DNA from: Brevibacillus sp. DP1.3A
GTDB lineage: Bacteria; Bacillota; Bacilli; Brevibacillales; Brevibacillaceae
Length of the DNA stretch: 64,000 bases
Reading direction: 5' to 3'
Assembly: GCF_013284245.2 (NCBI RefSeq)
Contig: NZ_CP085876.1
Span: 4,137,001 to 4,201,000, forward strand
Shown: positions 1 through 8,131 of the stretch, piece after piece
How the letters are laid out: every line of letters begins with the position of its first letter
Position numbering within the stretch: the stretch's first letter is position 1
Translations under genes and position numbers: made by a program
The notes under the pieces: model-generated
Database searches by the model: none
The model's input: only the letters and a program-made list of their open reading frames with translations
What the model was told of the DNA's origin: nothing

Positions 1-1646
1 GTGTTTTTCACAGCAGGGTTTACGATGTTCGCCGCTGGATTGATCACGATATTAGCGTTCGTTGCCGCAGGAACATCCTGAGACGGATAAATCAGAACGT
101 TTTGTCCACGAACCGCAACGAAATTCGCTCCTACACCATTCACAGAGATGTTAGCTGGCGCGATGTAAGCCGGTACCTTGTAGCCTACCGGGAATACGAT
201 CTCAATGAAATCGCGTTGCTTTTGCAAACCAACACCCAATCCCTTGATTGCCACATTTACACCCGTTTGCTTACCAAGTGCATTTTGTGTCAATGCGATG
301 GTTGCGGTGCTATTGTTCGTAGTTGTATTTGGTACAGGTACTGTCGGGTTGGTTGGGTTAGTTGGGTTGGTTGGCGTCGGGTTCACCGAAGAACCACCGA
401 TGCTGAAGGACTTGGATTCCAAAGTTCTTCCGGAAACAGTAGCCTTCAACGTGTAGCTTCCTGCTGTTTTTGGATTCGAAATCCACGCTCCGTAAGTAAC
501 TTCAACCTTCACTTTGCTAGTCGCTTTGAAGCCAGTTGGTGCAACCAAGGCAATTCTGTTCCCGATTGCAGTTGCTTTCCTCGCTGATTTTCCATTGAGC
601 AAGAAGTCAGATGCTGTCACAATGCCCGGTACCATATCAGAGGACGGGAACTCAAGAATCAGTTCTCCATCTTCTTTCAACTCTTTGCTGCCGAAGTCAG
701 CATCAAAGGTGTAGCTAGTGCGAGCTCCTACACCTGGATCAGACAGATTTACCGTAAAGCTGTCGGAAGCGCTGCTATTGCTGGAACCGTTTTTCGTAAT
801 TTCGAATTCATCTGACTCATATGTCGTACCATCGTATTTCACTTTGAAAACATATTTGTCGCCAGAGCTAGGATTTTCAATGCCAGCAGATTTGTCAAAT
901 TCCAGCGTGATGTAATCATCTGAGTCTGCGCCACTCGGAATCTTGATGTCTACTGAGCTACCGCTAATACTGACGGATTTCGCTGTAGTACCGTTTACTT
1001 TTACATCGTCTTCATCAATGCTCGAAGGCAACATACCTTTCTCTGGGAAAGTGACGGTAATGGTGGAGTTCGTCTCCAGCTCATCGCTACCTTTCAGAGA
1101 AATTTTGCCGAGTTTGAGGCTTACTTTTTCGCCTGCTGCTTTGCTGCTCAGCGTAACGCTGTAATCGTTTTTGGACTTGCTACCGCTGCTGGAGCTGCTT
1201 TTTTTGATCTCAACTTCGTCTGTGTCAGAGCTCTCATTTTCGGTTTCTACGCTTACATCATATGTACCCTTATCATCAGGATTTGTGATCCCGCTTTTAA
1301 TGGTAAACGAGATTTTATTTCCTTCTTCAAAATCCTCATCCACCGTGATAATTACTTCATTGTCATCCACTTCAACTTTTTTGACATCTATACCGTCAAT
1401 ATCTTTCTTACTGATTTTATCATCCACATCGAAATCACCGTCGAATTCAACCGTGATGGTATCTCCGCTCGACAGGTCTTCTTCTAGCGTGAATTTAATA
1501 TCATAGTCACTTTCTTTCCCGGCACCATCGTTGTCAGCTGATACATCCAATTTTTCAATAGCATATGCTTGTGGTACTGCAACAAAAGGTGTAGCGGCCA
1601 GCGCTGATGCCAGCACTATTGGTAGTGCTTTTTTACTTTTCTCCAT
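1..1646 (-). CDS. secreted repetitive surface protein, partial (C-terminus beyond window)
   Basis: An open minus-strand frame of at least 548 codons starts at an ATG behind a GGGAGG ribosome site and runs off the window edge. The N-terminus is a clear Sec signal peptide (MEKSKKALPIVLASALAATP, cleavage probably after AYA). The mature part is rich in Asp, Ser, Gly and Lys. It contains at least three diverged copies, about 150 residues apart, of a module reading roughly [IL]x[VL]xFPxxxx[VL]Px.I....V.VNG, plus a more diverged copy near the N-terminus. A Pro-Thr-Asn linker (PTPTNPTNPTNPTVP) separates the later modules. This is the architecture of Ig-like cell-surface or S-layer-associated proteins. 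The family cannot be named because the C-terminus is missing. A possible copper-amine-oxidase-N-type C-terminal domain is only a guess from related bacilli. Confidence 0.8.
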   Translation of the reverse strand, partial: MEKSKKALPIVLASALAATPFVAVPQAYAIEKLDVSADNDGAGKESDYDIKFTLEEDLSSGDTITVEFDGDFDVDDKISKKDIDGIDVKKVEVDDNEVIITVDEDFEEGNKISFTIKSGITNPDDKGTYDVSVETENESSDTDEVEIKKSSSSSGSKSKNDYSVTLSSKAAGEKVSLKLGKISLKGSDELETNSTITVTFPEKGMLPSSIDEDDVKVNGTTAKSVSISGSSVDIKIPSGADSDDYITLEFDKSAGIENPSSGDKYVFKVKYDGTTYESDEFEITKNGSSNSSASDSFTVNLSDPGVGARTSYTFDADFGSKELKEDGELILEFPSSDMVPGIVTASDFLLNGKSARKATAIGNRIALVAPTGFKATSKVKVEVTYGAWISNPKTAGSYTLKATVSGRTLESKSFSIGGSSVNPTPTNPTNPTNPTVPVPNTTTNNSTATIALTQNALGKQTGVNVAIKGLGVGLQKQRDFIEIVFPVGYKVPAYIAPANISVNGVGANFVAVRGQNVLIYPSQDVPAATNANIVINPAANIVNPAVKN

Positions 1647-1851
1647 GTTTTTCCTCCCATATTTACCGTTAATCTGGAAAATCTCTCTAGCAGGACGCTA
1701 CCAGTCTACCACAAATGCTATCTGGTGGGAATCTCTTCTAGATCATTTATGAGACTTACTGGCTCCAATTGGTAAGACGAAGATGTCTCGGAAAAAGTTA
1801 CATACGTAATGATCGATTTGGAAAATTTTTTTGAAATTCTTTTATCAAAAA

Positions 1852-1876
1852 AACCAGGTCTTTACTTGACCTGGTT
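1852..1876 (-). terminator. rho-independent terminator of the bkd operon
   Basis: Nine-base-pair perfect stem (AACCAGGTC/GACCTGGTT) with a 7-nt loop. On the minus strand it is followed by a run of seven T. It lies 10 bases past the stop of the E2 gene and separates the bkd operon from the surface-protein gene downstream. Confidence 0.9.
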
Positions 1877-1886
1877 TTTCGACACC

Positions 1887-3218
1887 CTAATACAGCTTGG
1901 TATCCGGTCCTACATTCTCAAGCTTTTGCTTCACGCTCTGCAGGAATCGTCCACAAATCAGACCATCCAGCACGCGATGATCCAAGGACATGCACAGATT
2001 GACCATCGAACGCACTGCGATCATGTCGTTAATGACGACAGGGCGTTTCACAATGGACTCGACACTAAGAATCGCAGCTTGCGGAGCATTGATAATCGGC
2101 TGGGACAAAACAGAGCCAAAGGAGCCTGTGTTGTTAACCGTAAAGGTCCCGCCTGTCATATCATCCATCGTCAATTTCCCTGCACGGGTGCGTGCTGCCA
2201 GATCATCGACTGCCTTAGCAATGCCAAGAATGGATTTTTGGTCAGCATGCTTGATGACAGGAACATAGAGAGCCTCTTCCGTGGCTACTGCGATGGAGAT
2301 GTTGATGTCCTTTTTCACAATGATTTTGTCATGTGCCCATGTCGAATTGATCATCGGGTACTCTTTCAACGCTTCCACGACCGCTTTGATAAAGAACGGC
2401 AGGAACGTGAGGTTGAGTCCTTCTTTTTTCGCAAATTCGCCTTTTGCCTGATTGCGGAAGTTAACGAGATTAGTCACGTCTACTTCGACCATCGTCCAAG
2501 CATGTGGAGCTTCATGCTTGCTCTGTACCATCCGGTTTGCAATCGTACGACGAATAGACGTTACAGGTACAACTTGATCACCGGTTGCAACCGGAATATC
2601 TACAGAAACAGCAGGAGTTGAAGCTGCCGGAGCAGGTGTTGAAACGACAGTAGTTTGTTCGACTGCTGCCACGGGAGCCTGTGCGATCGTTTCTTTCACA
2701 GTCTCAGCTGGTTTTTGGCCGCCCGCGTCGATAATCGCTTGGACATCTTTGCGAGTAATACGACCGCCTGCCCCAGTCCCTACAACGCGGGACAACTCAA
2801 TGCCATGTTGCTGTGATAGCATGACAACAGCAGGTGAATAACGTTGTTTTGGTCCATCGACGACTGGTGCTTGCTGAATGGATACAGCCGGCGTAGCTGC
2901 CTTTGGCTGCTCGGTTGCAGGTGCTTGTGGAGCCGTAGTTTCCGTCGTGCTAGCAGGCGCTGCAGCTCCACCTTCCGCACCACTTTCTTCTATATATAGG
3001 ATCAATGTGCCGACAGCAACCGTCTCACCTTCTGGCACGACGATCTCAGTAACGCGTCCTGAAACGGTAGAAGGAACCTCTGCGTTTACTTTATCCGTCG
3101 TCACTTCAGCCAGCGAGTCGTATTTCTTGACCGTGTCGCCTACATTGACCAACCATTTGCTGATAGTGCCCTCGGTCACGCTCTCTCCGAGCTGGGGCAT
3201 AAGTACTTTCGTTGCCAT
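1887..3218 (-). CDS. bkdB: branched-chain 2-oxo acid dehydrogenase E2 (dihydrolipoyl acyltransferase)
   Basis: E2 core of the branched-chain 2-oxoacid dehydrogenase complex; it transfers acyl groups from lipoate to CoA. The 443-residue protein starts with a lipoyl domain (MATKVLMPQLGES, lipoyl lysine in TTDKVNAEVPS). An Ala/Pro/Thr-rich linker, a peripheral subunit-binding domain (RYSPAVVMLSQQHGIELSRV) and a C-terminal catalytic domain with the SLDHRVLDG active-site motif follow. The ATG is chosen because GGAGG sits 9 bases upstream. The longer frame only adds unrelated residues. It is the last gene of the operon, followed by a strong terminator. Confidence 0.95.
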   Translation of the reverse strand: MATKVLMPQLGESVTEGTISKWLVNVGDTVKKYDSLAEVTTDKVNAEVPSTVSGRVTEIVVPEGETVAVGTLILYIEESGAEGGAAAPASTTETTAPQAPATEQPKAATPAVSIQQAPVVDGPKQRYSPAVVMLSQQHGIELSRVVGTGAGGRITRKDVQAIIDAGGQKPAETVKETIAQAPVAAVEQTTVVSTPAPAASTPAVSVDIPVATGDQVVPVTSIRRTIANRMVQSKHEAPHAWTMVEVDVTNLVNFRNQAKGEFAKKEGLNLTFLPFFIKAVVEALKEYPMINSTWAHDKIIVKKDINISIAVATEEALYVPVIKHADQKSILGIAKAVDDLAARTRAGKLTMDDMTGGTFTVNNTGSFGSVLSQPIINAPQAAILSVESIVKRPVVINDMIAVRSMVNLCMSLDHRVLDGLICGRFLQSVKQKLENVGPDTKLY

Positions 3219-3238
3219 GATCCTTGGTCCTCCTCGCC

Positions 3239-4222
3239 TTAAAAGTTGGCCAGCTCGCGCATTGCTTCCAATACTTTTTCCGGGTTCAGCATAAAGTATT
3301 TTTCCATCGGCGGGCTGTATGGCATAGCCGGTACATCTGGACCGCAAAGCCGTTTAATCGGTGCATCCAAATCGAACAGGCAATGCTCCGCTACAATGGC
3401 AGCTACCTCACCGCCAACGCCGCCTTCTTTGTTGTCCTCGTGTACGATCAATACTTTGCCTGTCTTCGAAGCCGCTTCTACAATCGCTTCTTTGTCCAAC
3501 GGATACAGTGTGCGCAAATCGAGAACATGCGCGCTGATGCCTTCTTGTGCGAGCTTTTCCGCAGCTTGCAGTGCGAAGTGCAGAGTCAAGCCGTAGGAGA
3601 TGACCGTGATGTCTGTACCCTCTCGCTTGACGTCCGCTTTGCCAATCGGCAGCACATAGTCGTCCTCAGGCACTTCGCCTTTGATCAAACGATAGCAACG
3701 CTTGTGCTCGAAAAAGAGCACCGGATCTTCATCGCGGATTGCAGCTTTCAGAAGACCTTTTGCATCGTAAGGGGTCGAAGGTGCCACTACTTTCAAACCA
3801 GGGGTGTTTGTGAACATCGCTTCCACAGATTGCGAGTGGTACAGTGCACCGTGAACCCCGCCGCCGAATGGGGCACGAATCGTGATCGGACAATGCCAGT
3901 CGTTGTTCGAACGATAGCGCATTTTCGCCGCCTCACTGACAATTTGGTTCACAGCTGGCATGATGAAGTCCGCAAACTGGATCTCCGCGATTGGACGCAT
4001 ACCGTAAGCTGCCGCACCAATCCCTACACCGACAATAGCGGATTCGGCCAGTGGCGTATCAATCACGCGGTCCTCGCCAAACTCTTCAATCAACCCGTTT
4101 GTCGCACGGAAAACCCCACCGCGTACGCCAACGTCTTCCCCGAGGATAAACACATTGGAATCGCGACGCATTTCTTCACGCATCGCCATTGTAATTGCAT
4201 CAATAAAAGAAATGACTGCCAT
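3239..4222 (-). CDS. bkdAB: branched-chain 2-oxo acid dehydrogenase E1 beta subunit
   Basis: Beta subunit of the thiamine-diphosphate E1 decarboxylase, pairing with the upstream alpha subunit. The 327 residues match the usual length. The N-terminus (MAVISFIDAITMAMREEM), the LGEDVG motif and the PLAESAIVGVGIGAA segment are typical of the transketolase central domain. HVLDLRTLYPLDKEAI marks the C-terminal transketolase domain. It is 13 bp downstream of the alpha gene and 20 bp upstream of E2, so co-transcription is expected. Confidence 0.95.
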   Translation of the reverse strand: MAVISFIDAITMAMREEMRRDSNVFILGEDVGVRGGVFRATNGLIEEFGEDRVIDTPLAESAIVGVGIGAAAYGMRPIAEIQFADFIMPAVNQIVSEAAKMRYRSNNDWHCPITIRAPFGGGVHGALYHSQSVEAMFTNTPGLKVVAPSTPYDAKGLLKAAIRDEDPVLFFEHKRCYRLIKGEVPEDDYVLPIGKADVKREGTDITVISYGLTLHFALQAAEKLAQEGISAHVLDLRTLYPLDKEAIVEAASKTGKVLIVHEDNKEGGVGGEVAAIVAEHCLFDLDAPIKRLCGPDVPAMPYSPPMEKYFMLNPEKVLEAMRELANF

Positions 4223-4235
4223 AAAAGATCCCCCC

Positions 4236-5228
4236 TTATTCCCCGTATACGTATGTCATAGTCGATTCTGGTGTTGGATATGGCGCGTTTTCTGCATATT
4301 CAGTGGCTTCATCTACTTCTAGCTGTACGCGAGCAAGCATATCTGCTTCCTTAGGTTCATCCAAGAGTCCGATCTCTCTTAAATACTCAGCGAAAACAAT
4401 CAGCGGGTCCTTTTTCTTCGCTTCTTCCACTTCTTCTCTCGTCCGATACACACGGTCGTCATCGTCGCTGGAGTGCGGAACAAGGCGATACATAACGGCC
4501 TCGATCAGCGTTGGCCCTTGACCACTGCGAGCACGTTCAACCGCTTCTTTCATGACACGATATACTTCAATTGGGTCGTTTCCGTCTACACTGACTCCTG
4601 GGAAACCATAACCGATCGCACGGTCTGCTACACTTTCACAAGCCAACTGCTTTTTCAGTGGTACAGAGATCGCGTATTTGTTGTTTTCGCAGAAAAAGAT
4701 AACCGGGAGCTTGTGGACACCCGCAAAGTTGGCACCTTCGTGGAAGTCACCCTGGTTGCTGGAACCTTCGCCGAACGATGCATACACAACAAAATCTTTT
4801 TGCTTCATTCTACCTGCCAAAGCCATACCCACTGCGTGCGGCACTTGGGTAGTAACAGGGCTTGAGCCCGTCAAAATATTGTACTTTTTGCCACCGAAGT
4901 GACCTGGCATCTGTCTTCCACCGCTATTCGGATCTTCTGCCTTTGCAAATGCGGATAGCATGCAATCACGGGCTGTTTGACCAAAGACTAGCACTAAACC
5001 AAGATCGCGATAGTACGGGCACAAGAAATCCCTGTCTTTTTCCATCGCAAAAGCTGCCCCCACCTGAGCTGCTTCCTGACCCTGGCAGGAAATCACGAAC
5101 GGTACTTTGCCCGCACGATTCAACAGCCATTGGCGCTCGTCAATTTTTCTGGCCAATAGCATGTAATAATACATGTCAAGGACTTGCGCATCGGTCAATC
5201 CCACTTGCTCATGTCGCTTGGTTGTCAT
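4236..5228 (-). CDS. bkdAA: branched-chain 2-oxo acid dehydrogenase E1 alpha subunit
   Basis: Alpha subunit of the E1 component, which decarboxylates the 2-oxo acids made from Leu, Ile and Val. The 330-residue protein carries the thiamine-diphosphate/Mg motif GEGSSNQGDFHEGANFA ending in ENN, and the phosphorylation-loop-like HSSDDDDRVYR. It is short of the N-terminal extension seen in pyruvate E1 alpha, which fits BkdAA rather than PdhA. An RBS (GGAGG) precedes the ATG. Confidence 0.95.
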   Translation of the reverse strand: MTTKRHEQVGLTDAQVLDMYYYMLLARKIDERQWLLNRAGKVPFVISCQGQEAAQVGAAFAMEKDRDFLCPYYRDLGLVLVFGQTARDCMLSAFAKAEDPNSGGRQMPGHFGGKKYNILTGSSPVTTQVPHAVGMALAGRMKQKDFVVYASFGEGSSNQGDFHEGANFAGVHKLPVIFFCENNKYAISVPLKKQLACESVADRAIGYGFPGVSVDGNDPIEVYRVMKEAVERARSGQGPTLIEAVMYRLVPHSSDDDDRVYRTREEVEEAKKKDPLIVFAEYLREIGLLDEPKEADMLARVQLEVDEATEYAENAPYPTPESTMTYVYGE

Positions 5229-5246
5229 CGTTACATTCCCTCCTTG

Positions 5247-6668
5247 CTAATTGTGTATCGCTTTTCCGTCGACAGCCTGCGCTGCCTCCATGATTGCTTC
5301 TGATAAGGATGGATGCGGGTGAATCGTCTGACCGATCTCCCACGGAGTCGCATCCAGTACACGAGCCAAGCCCGCTTCAGAAATCATATCTGTCACATGT
5401 GTACCGATCATGTGAACCCCTAACAAATCATTGGTCTTGGCATCAACGACCAACTTCACAAAGCCGTCATTCTCACCGTGGATCAGTGCTTTACCTAATG
5501 GCTTAAAGCTGAACTTGCCGATTTTCACATCGTAGCCTTGTTCTTTTGCTTCTTTTTCAGTGAGTCCGACATTTGCGACTTCAGGTCGGCTATACGTACA
5601 TTTCGGAACCTTGGTGTAATCCATCGGGTGCGGGTTTAGTCTAGCCATGTGCTCTACCGCAAGTATTCCTTCATGCGAAGCAACATGCGCCAATTGCAGA
5701 CCGCCAATAACGTCACCAATCGCATAAATATGAGACTCTGCGGTCTGGAAAAATTCATTAACCACGACTACGCCACGCTCGACTTTGATTTCGGTTGCTT
5801 CCAAGCCGATGTTTTCTACATTCGCTTGGCGTCCTACTGATACGAGTACCTTTTCGGCTTCGAAGGTTTGGACCCCATCCTTGACTTCCGCCTGAATAGA
5901 TACTTTGCCTTCCCCTTTTTCCAACGATTCAGGCAGCACCTTTGCTCCCGTTACGATGTTGACTTTCCGCTTTTTCAAAAGACGAGCCAATTCCTTGCTC
6001 ACTTCTTCATCCTCAAGCGGCAAAATACGGTCGGCGTACTCCACAACAGTTACTTCCACACCGAAATCATTGAGCATGGAAGCCCACTCAATCCCGATGA
6101 CACCGCCACCAACGATGACAACTGAAGCAGGCAATTGCTCCCACTGCAACGCTTCATCGCTTGTTACCACATAAGATCCGTCGATGACCAAACCTGGAAG
6201 TGTGCGTGGACGAGAACCTGTTGCCAGCAAAAGGAACCGTGGAACGATCATTTCTTGATCCCCGTTTTCCTTTTCAATGCGCACAGCACCTGCCTGCGGA
6301 GAAAAAATGGAAGGCCCCATGACTCTTCCAAAGCCTTCAAAGACAGTAATGCTGCCTTTTTTCATCAAGTATTGAATCCCTTTGTGAAGTTGGTCGATAA
6401 TGCCTTGCTTTCGCTCTTGTATTTTTGTGAAGTCATAGCCTACAGTACCTGCCGAGACTCCGTATTTGTCAGCTTCCTTCAGGGTGGAGAATACTTCTGC
6501 ACTGCGCAATAGCGCTTTAGATGGGATGCAACCACGGTGTAAGCAAGTACCACCGAGCTTTTCTTTTTCCACGATTGCTACCTTCATTCCCAACTGGGAA
6601 GCGCGGATTGCCGCTACATAACCGCCGGTACCTCCCCCGAGGACGACTAGATCAAACTCTTGAGACAC
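5247..6668 (-). CDS. lpdV: dihydrolipoyl dehydrogenase (E3) of the bkd complex
   Basis: FAD-disulfide oxidoreductase that reoxidises dihydrolipoamide with NAD. It shows the N-terminal FAD motif (VVLGGGTGGYVAAIRA), the redox pair GGTCLHRGCIPSKALL, a second Rossmann motif (VVIVGGGVIGIEWA) and the C-terminal HPHPSLSE catalytic histidine motif. The start is a GTG: an AAAGGAG ribosome site lies inside the longer ATG-initiated frame and points to one of two adjacent GTG codons. The second gives 473 residues. The first GTG, three bases upstream, is equally possible. Confidence 0.93.
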   Translation of the reverse strand: MSQEFDLVVLGGGTGGYVAAIRASQLGMKVAIVEKEKLGGTCLHRGCIPSKALLRSAEVFSTLKEADKYGVSAGTVGYDFTKIQERKQGIIDQLHKGIQYLMKKGSITVFEGFGRVMGPSIFSPQAGAVRIEKENGDQEMIVPRFLLLATGSRPRTLPGLVIDGSYVVTSDEALQWEQLPASVVIVGGGVIGIEWASMLNDFGVEVTVVEYADRILPLEDEEVSKELARLLKKRKVNIVTGAKVLPESLEKGEGKVSIQAEVKDGVQTFEAEKVLVSVGRQANVENIGLEATEIKVERGVVVVNEFFQTAESHIYAIGDVIGGLQLAHVASHEGILAVEHMARLNPHPMDYTKVPKCTYSRPEVANVGLTEKEAKEQGYDVKIGKFSFKPLGKALIHGENDGFVKLVVDAKTNDLLGVHMIGTHVTDMISEAGLARVLDATPWEIGQTIHPHPSLSEAIMEAAQAVDGKAIHN

Positions 6669-6748
6669 CACGATCTCTCCTTTCATTCGGAAAGCTAACC
6701 TGCGTATTTACGAGAATATGAATATTCAAAGAAAAACGTTTATGTATT

Positions 6749-6779
6749 CCTGACCGCCCTCCATAGAAGAGCGGACAGG
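6749..6779 (-). other. intercistronic hairpin between bcd and lpdV
   Basis: Stem of two 4-bp helices (CCTG/CAGG and CCGC/GCGG) separated by an A-A mismatch, with a 13-nt loop and no T-run. It sits in the unusually long 138-bp gap between two genes that should be co-transcribed. It may stabilise or process the mRNA; function is not shown. Confidence 0.5.
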
Positions 6780-6806
6780 AGTATGAACTTTATAGAAGAA
6801 ACGAGA

Positions 6807-7898
6807 TTAGCGCTTGTAAACAGTCTTGCCGTTTTGCAGGAAAGTATTACGTGATCTTGCAACACTTGCAATGCGCTCTTCCGCCATGCGGTCAGCAGCT
6901 TTGTAGGAAGCCATGCCATCACGTTCAGCGATTTCGTAAATTTTCAGGATGCTGTCATAGATTGTTTCTACTTTTTTCAGTGCACGCTCGCGGTTGTAGC
7001 CTTGCAGCTCATCTGCCACATTGATTACACCACCAGCATTGATCACGTAGTCAGGCGCGTAGATCATACCCAACTCGTGAATTTGGTCGCCGTGTCTCTC
7101 TTCTTTTAGCTGGTTGTTAGCTGCCCCTGCAATCACTTTTGCTTTGAAGAGTGGAATGGTGTCATCGTTGATGATTGCACCCAATGCGCAAGGAGAGAAG
7201 ATATCGCACTCTACGCCAAAGATCTCGTTAACGCCTACTGCTTTCGCACCGAAATCGTTCACTGCGCGATCTACGTTTTCTTGATTGATGTCCGTTACGA
7301 TCAAATGCGCGCCTTCTTCATGCAGATGGCGGCACAGGTTGTACGCTACGTTTCCTACACCTTGTACAGCAATCACTCGTCCGGAGAGAGAGTCGGAACC
7401 AAACGCCAATTTAGCAGAAGCTTTCATTCCGCGGTAGACACCGTAAGCTGTGACAGGGGATGGGTTGCCACTGGAACCGAATGCTGGAGAAACACCTGTG
7501 ACGAAATCTGTTTCCAAGTGGATCATATCCATGTCTGCTACCGTTGTGCCTACATCCTCAGCTGTGATGTAACGGCCATTCAGCCCTTGAATATAGCGAC
7601 CGAAAGCACGGAACAGCTCTTCGCTCTTATGCTCGCGCGGATCACCGATGATGACTGCTTTACCACCACCGATGTTCAGTCCAGCTGCAGCGTTTTTGTA
7701 AGTCATCCCACGACCGAGACGGAGTACGTCCACAATCGCCTCTTCTTCTGTTTTATACGGCCACATGCGCGTACCGCCGAGTGCTGGTCCTAATGTCGTA
7801 TCATGAATGCAAATGATTGCTTTCAAACCGGAATTTTCGTCTTGGCAAAATACCAATTGCTCGTAATCGTACTTTTGCATGTAGTCAAAGATGTTCAC
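6807..7898 (-). CDS. bcd: leucine dehydrogenase
   Basis: NAD-dependent deamination of Leu, Ile and Val to 2-oxo acids, the step before the BkdAB complex. The 363-residue protein has the family N-terminus ([16 protein letters not shown]) and the [12 protein letters not shown] motif. The catalytic lysine segment is [14 protein letters not shown], and the dinucleotide-binding segment is [15 protein letters not shown]. The start is a GTG with AGGGAGG seven bases upstream; the longer frame has no ribosome site. It is the first gene of the operon, directly behind the -24/-12 promoter. Confidence 0.96.
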   Translation of the reverse strand: MNIFDYMQKYDYEQLVFCQDENSGLKAIICIHDTTLGPALGGTRMWPYKTEEEAIVDVLRLGRGMTYKNAAAGLNIGGGKAVIIGDPREHKSEELFRAFGRYIQGLNGRYITAEDVGTTVADMDMIHLETDFVTGVSPAFGSSGNPSPVTAYGVYRGMKASAKLAFGSDSLSGRVIAVQGVGNVAYNLCRHLHEEGAHLIVTDINQENVDRAVNDFGAKAVGVNEIFGVECDIFSPCALGAIINDDTIPLFKAKVIAGAANNQLKEERHGDQIHELGMIYAPDYVINAGGVINVADELQGYNRERALKKVETIYDSILKIYEIAERDGMASYKAADRMAEERIASVARSRNTFLQNGKTVYKR

Positions 7899-7990
7899 TG
7901 AAGAAACCTCCCTAGTATCTTTCGTTTTCCGCTTAAGTAAGCTGGCGTAACAGTGGGCTCCATTTGGAGAATTTCCCGTCAAGAGGTATA

Positions 7991-8006
7991 TGCAAAAGTC
8001 ATGCCA
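7991..8006 (-). promoter_or_regulatory. sigma-54 (-24/-12) promoter of the bcd-bkd operon
   Basis: Minus strand reads TGGCATGACTTTTGCA, which matches the sigma-54 consensus TGGCAC-N5-TTGCA at all but one position with the correct GG-to-GC spacing. It lies about 93 bases upstream of the bcd start. The activator BkdR, a sigma-54 enhancer-binding protein, is encoded next door. Confidence 0.9.
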
Positions 8007-8072
8007 ATAAAATCAAACTCATGAAAGCGCTTTATTTACAAGAACGTGGAATGAGTATCCCGACGTCAAGTC

Positions 8073-8120
8073 TGCATTTTTTTGCATATACGCGCAAAGA
8101 TTTGCGTGCAATATTTTGCA
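8073..8120 (-). promoter_or_regulatory. three palindromic candidate BkdR upstream activating sites
   Basis: Three 14-bp dyads of one type (arms TGCA(A)/(T)TGCA) lie at 8073-8086, 8093-8106 and 8107-8120. They are TGCATTTTTTTGCA, CGCAAAGATTTGCG and TGCAATATTTTGCA. Their centres are 20 and 14 bp apart, roughly 70-115 bp upstream of the -24 element, the usual range for a sigma-54 enhancer. Binding by BkdR is inferred. Confidence 0.7.
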
Positions 8121-8131
8121 CAGTCACTTCG

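Noticed and set aside
1809..2621. Long plus-strand ORF (270 codons) across the E2 gene
   Set aside because: It is antisense to bkdB, with a composition typical of a shadow frame and no ribosome site.
3224..4261. Plus-strand ORF of 345 codons opposite the E1 beta gene
   Set aside because: It lies wholly antisense to bkdAB and has no recognisable motif.
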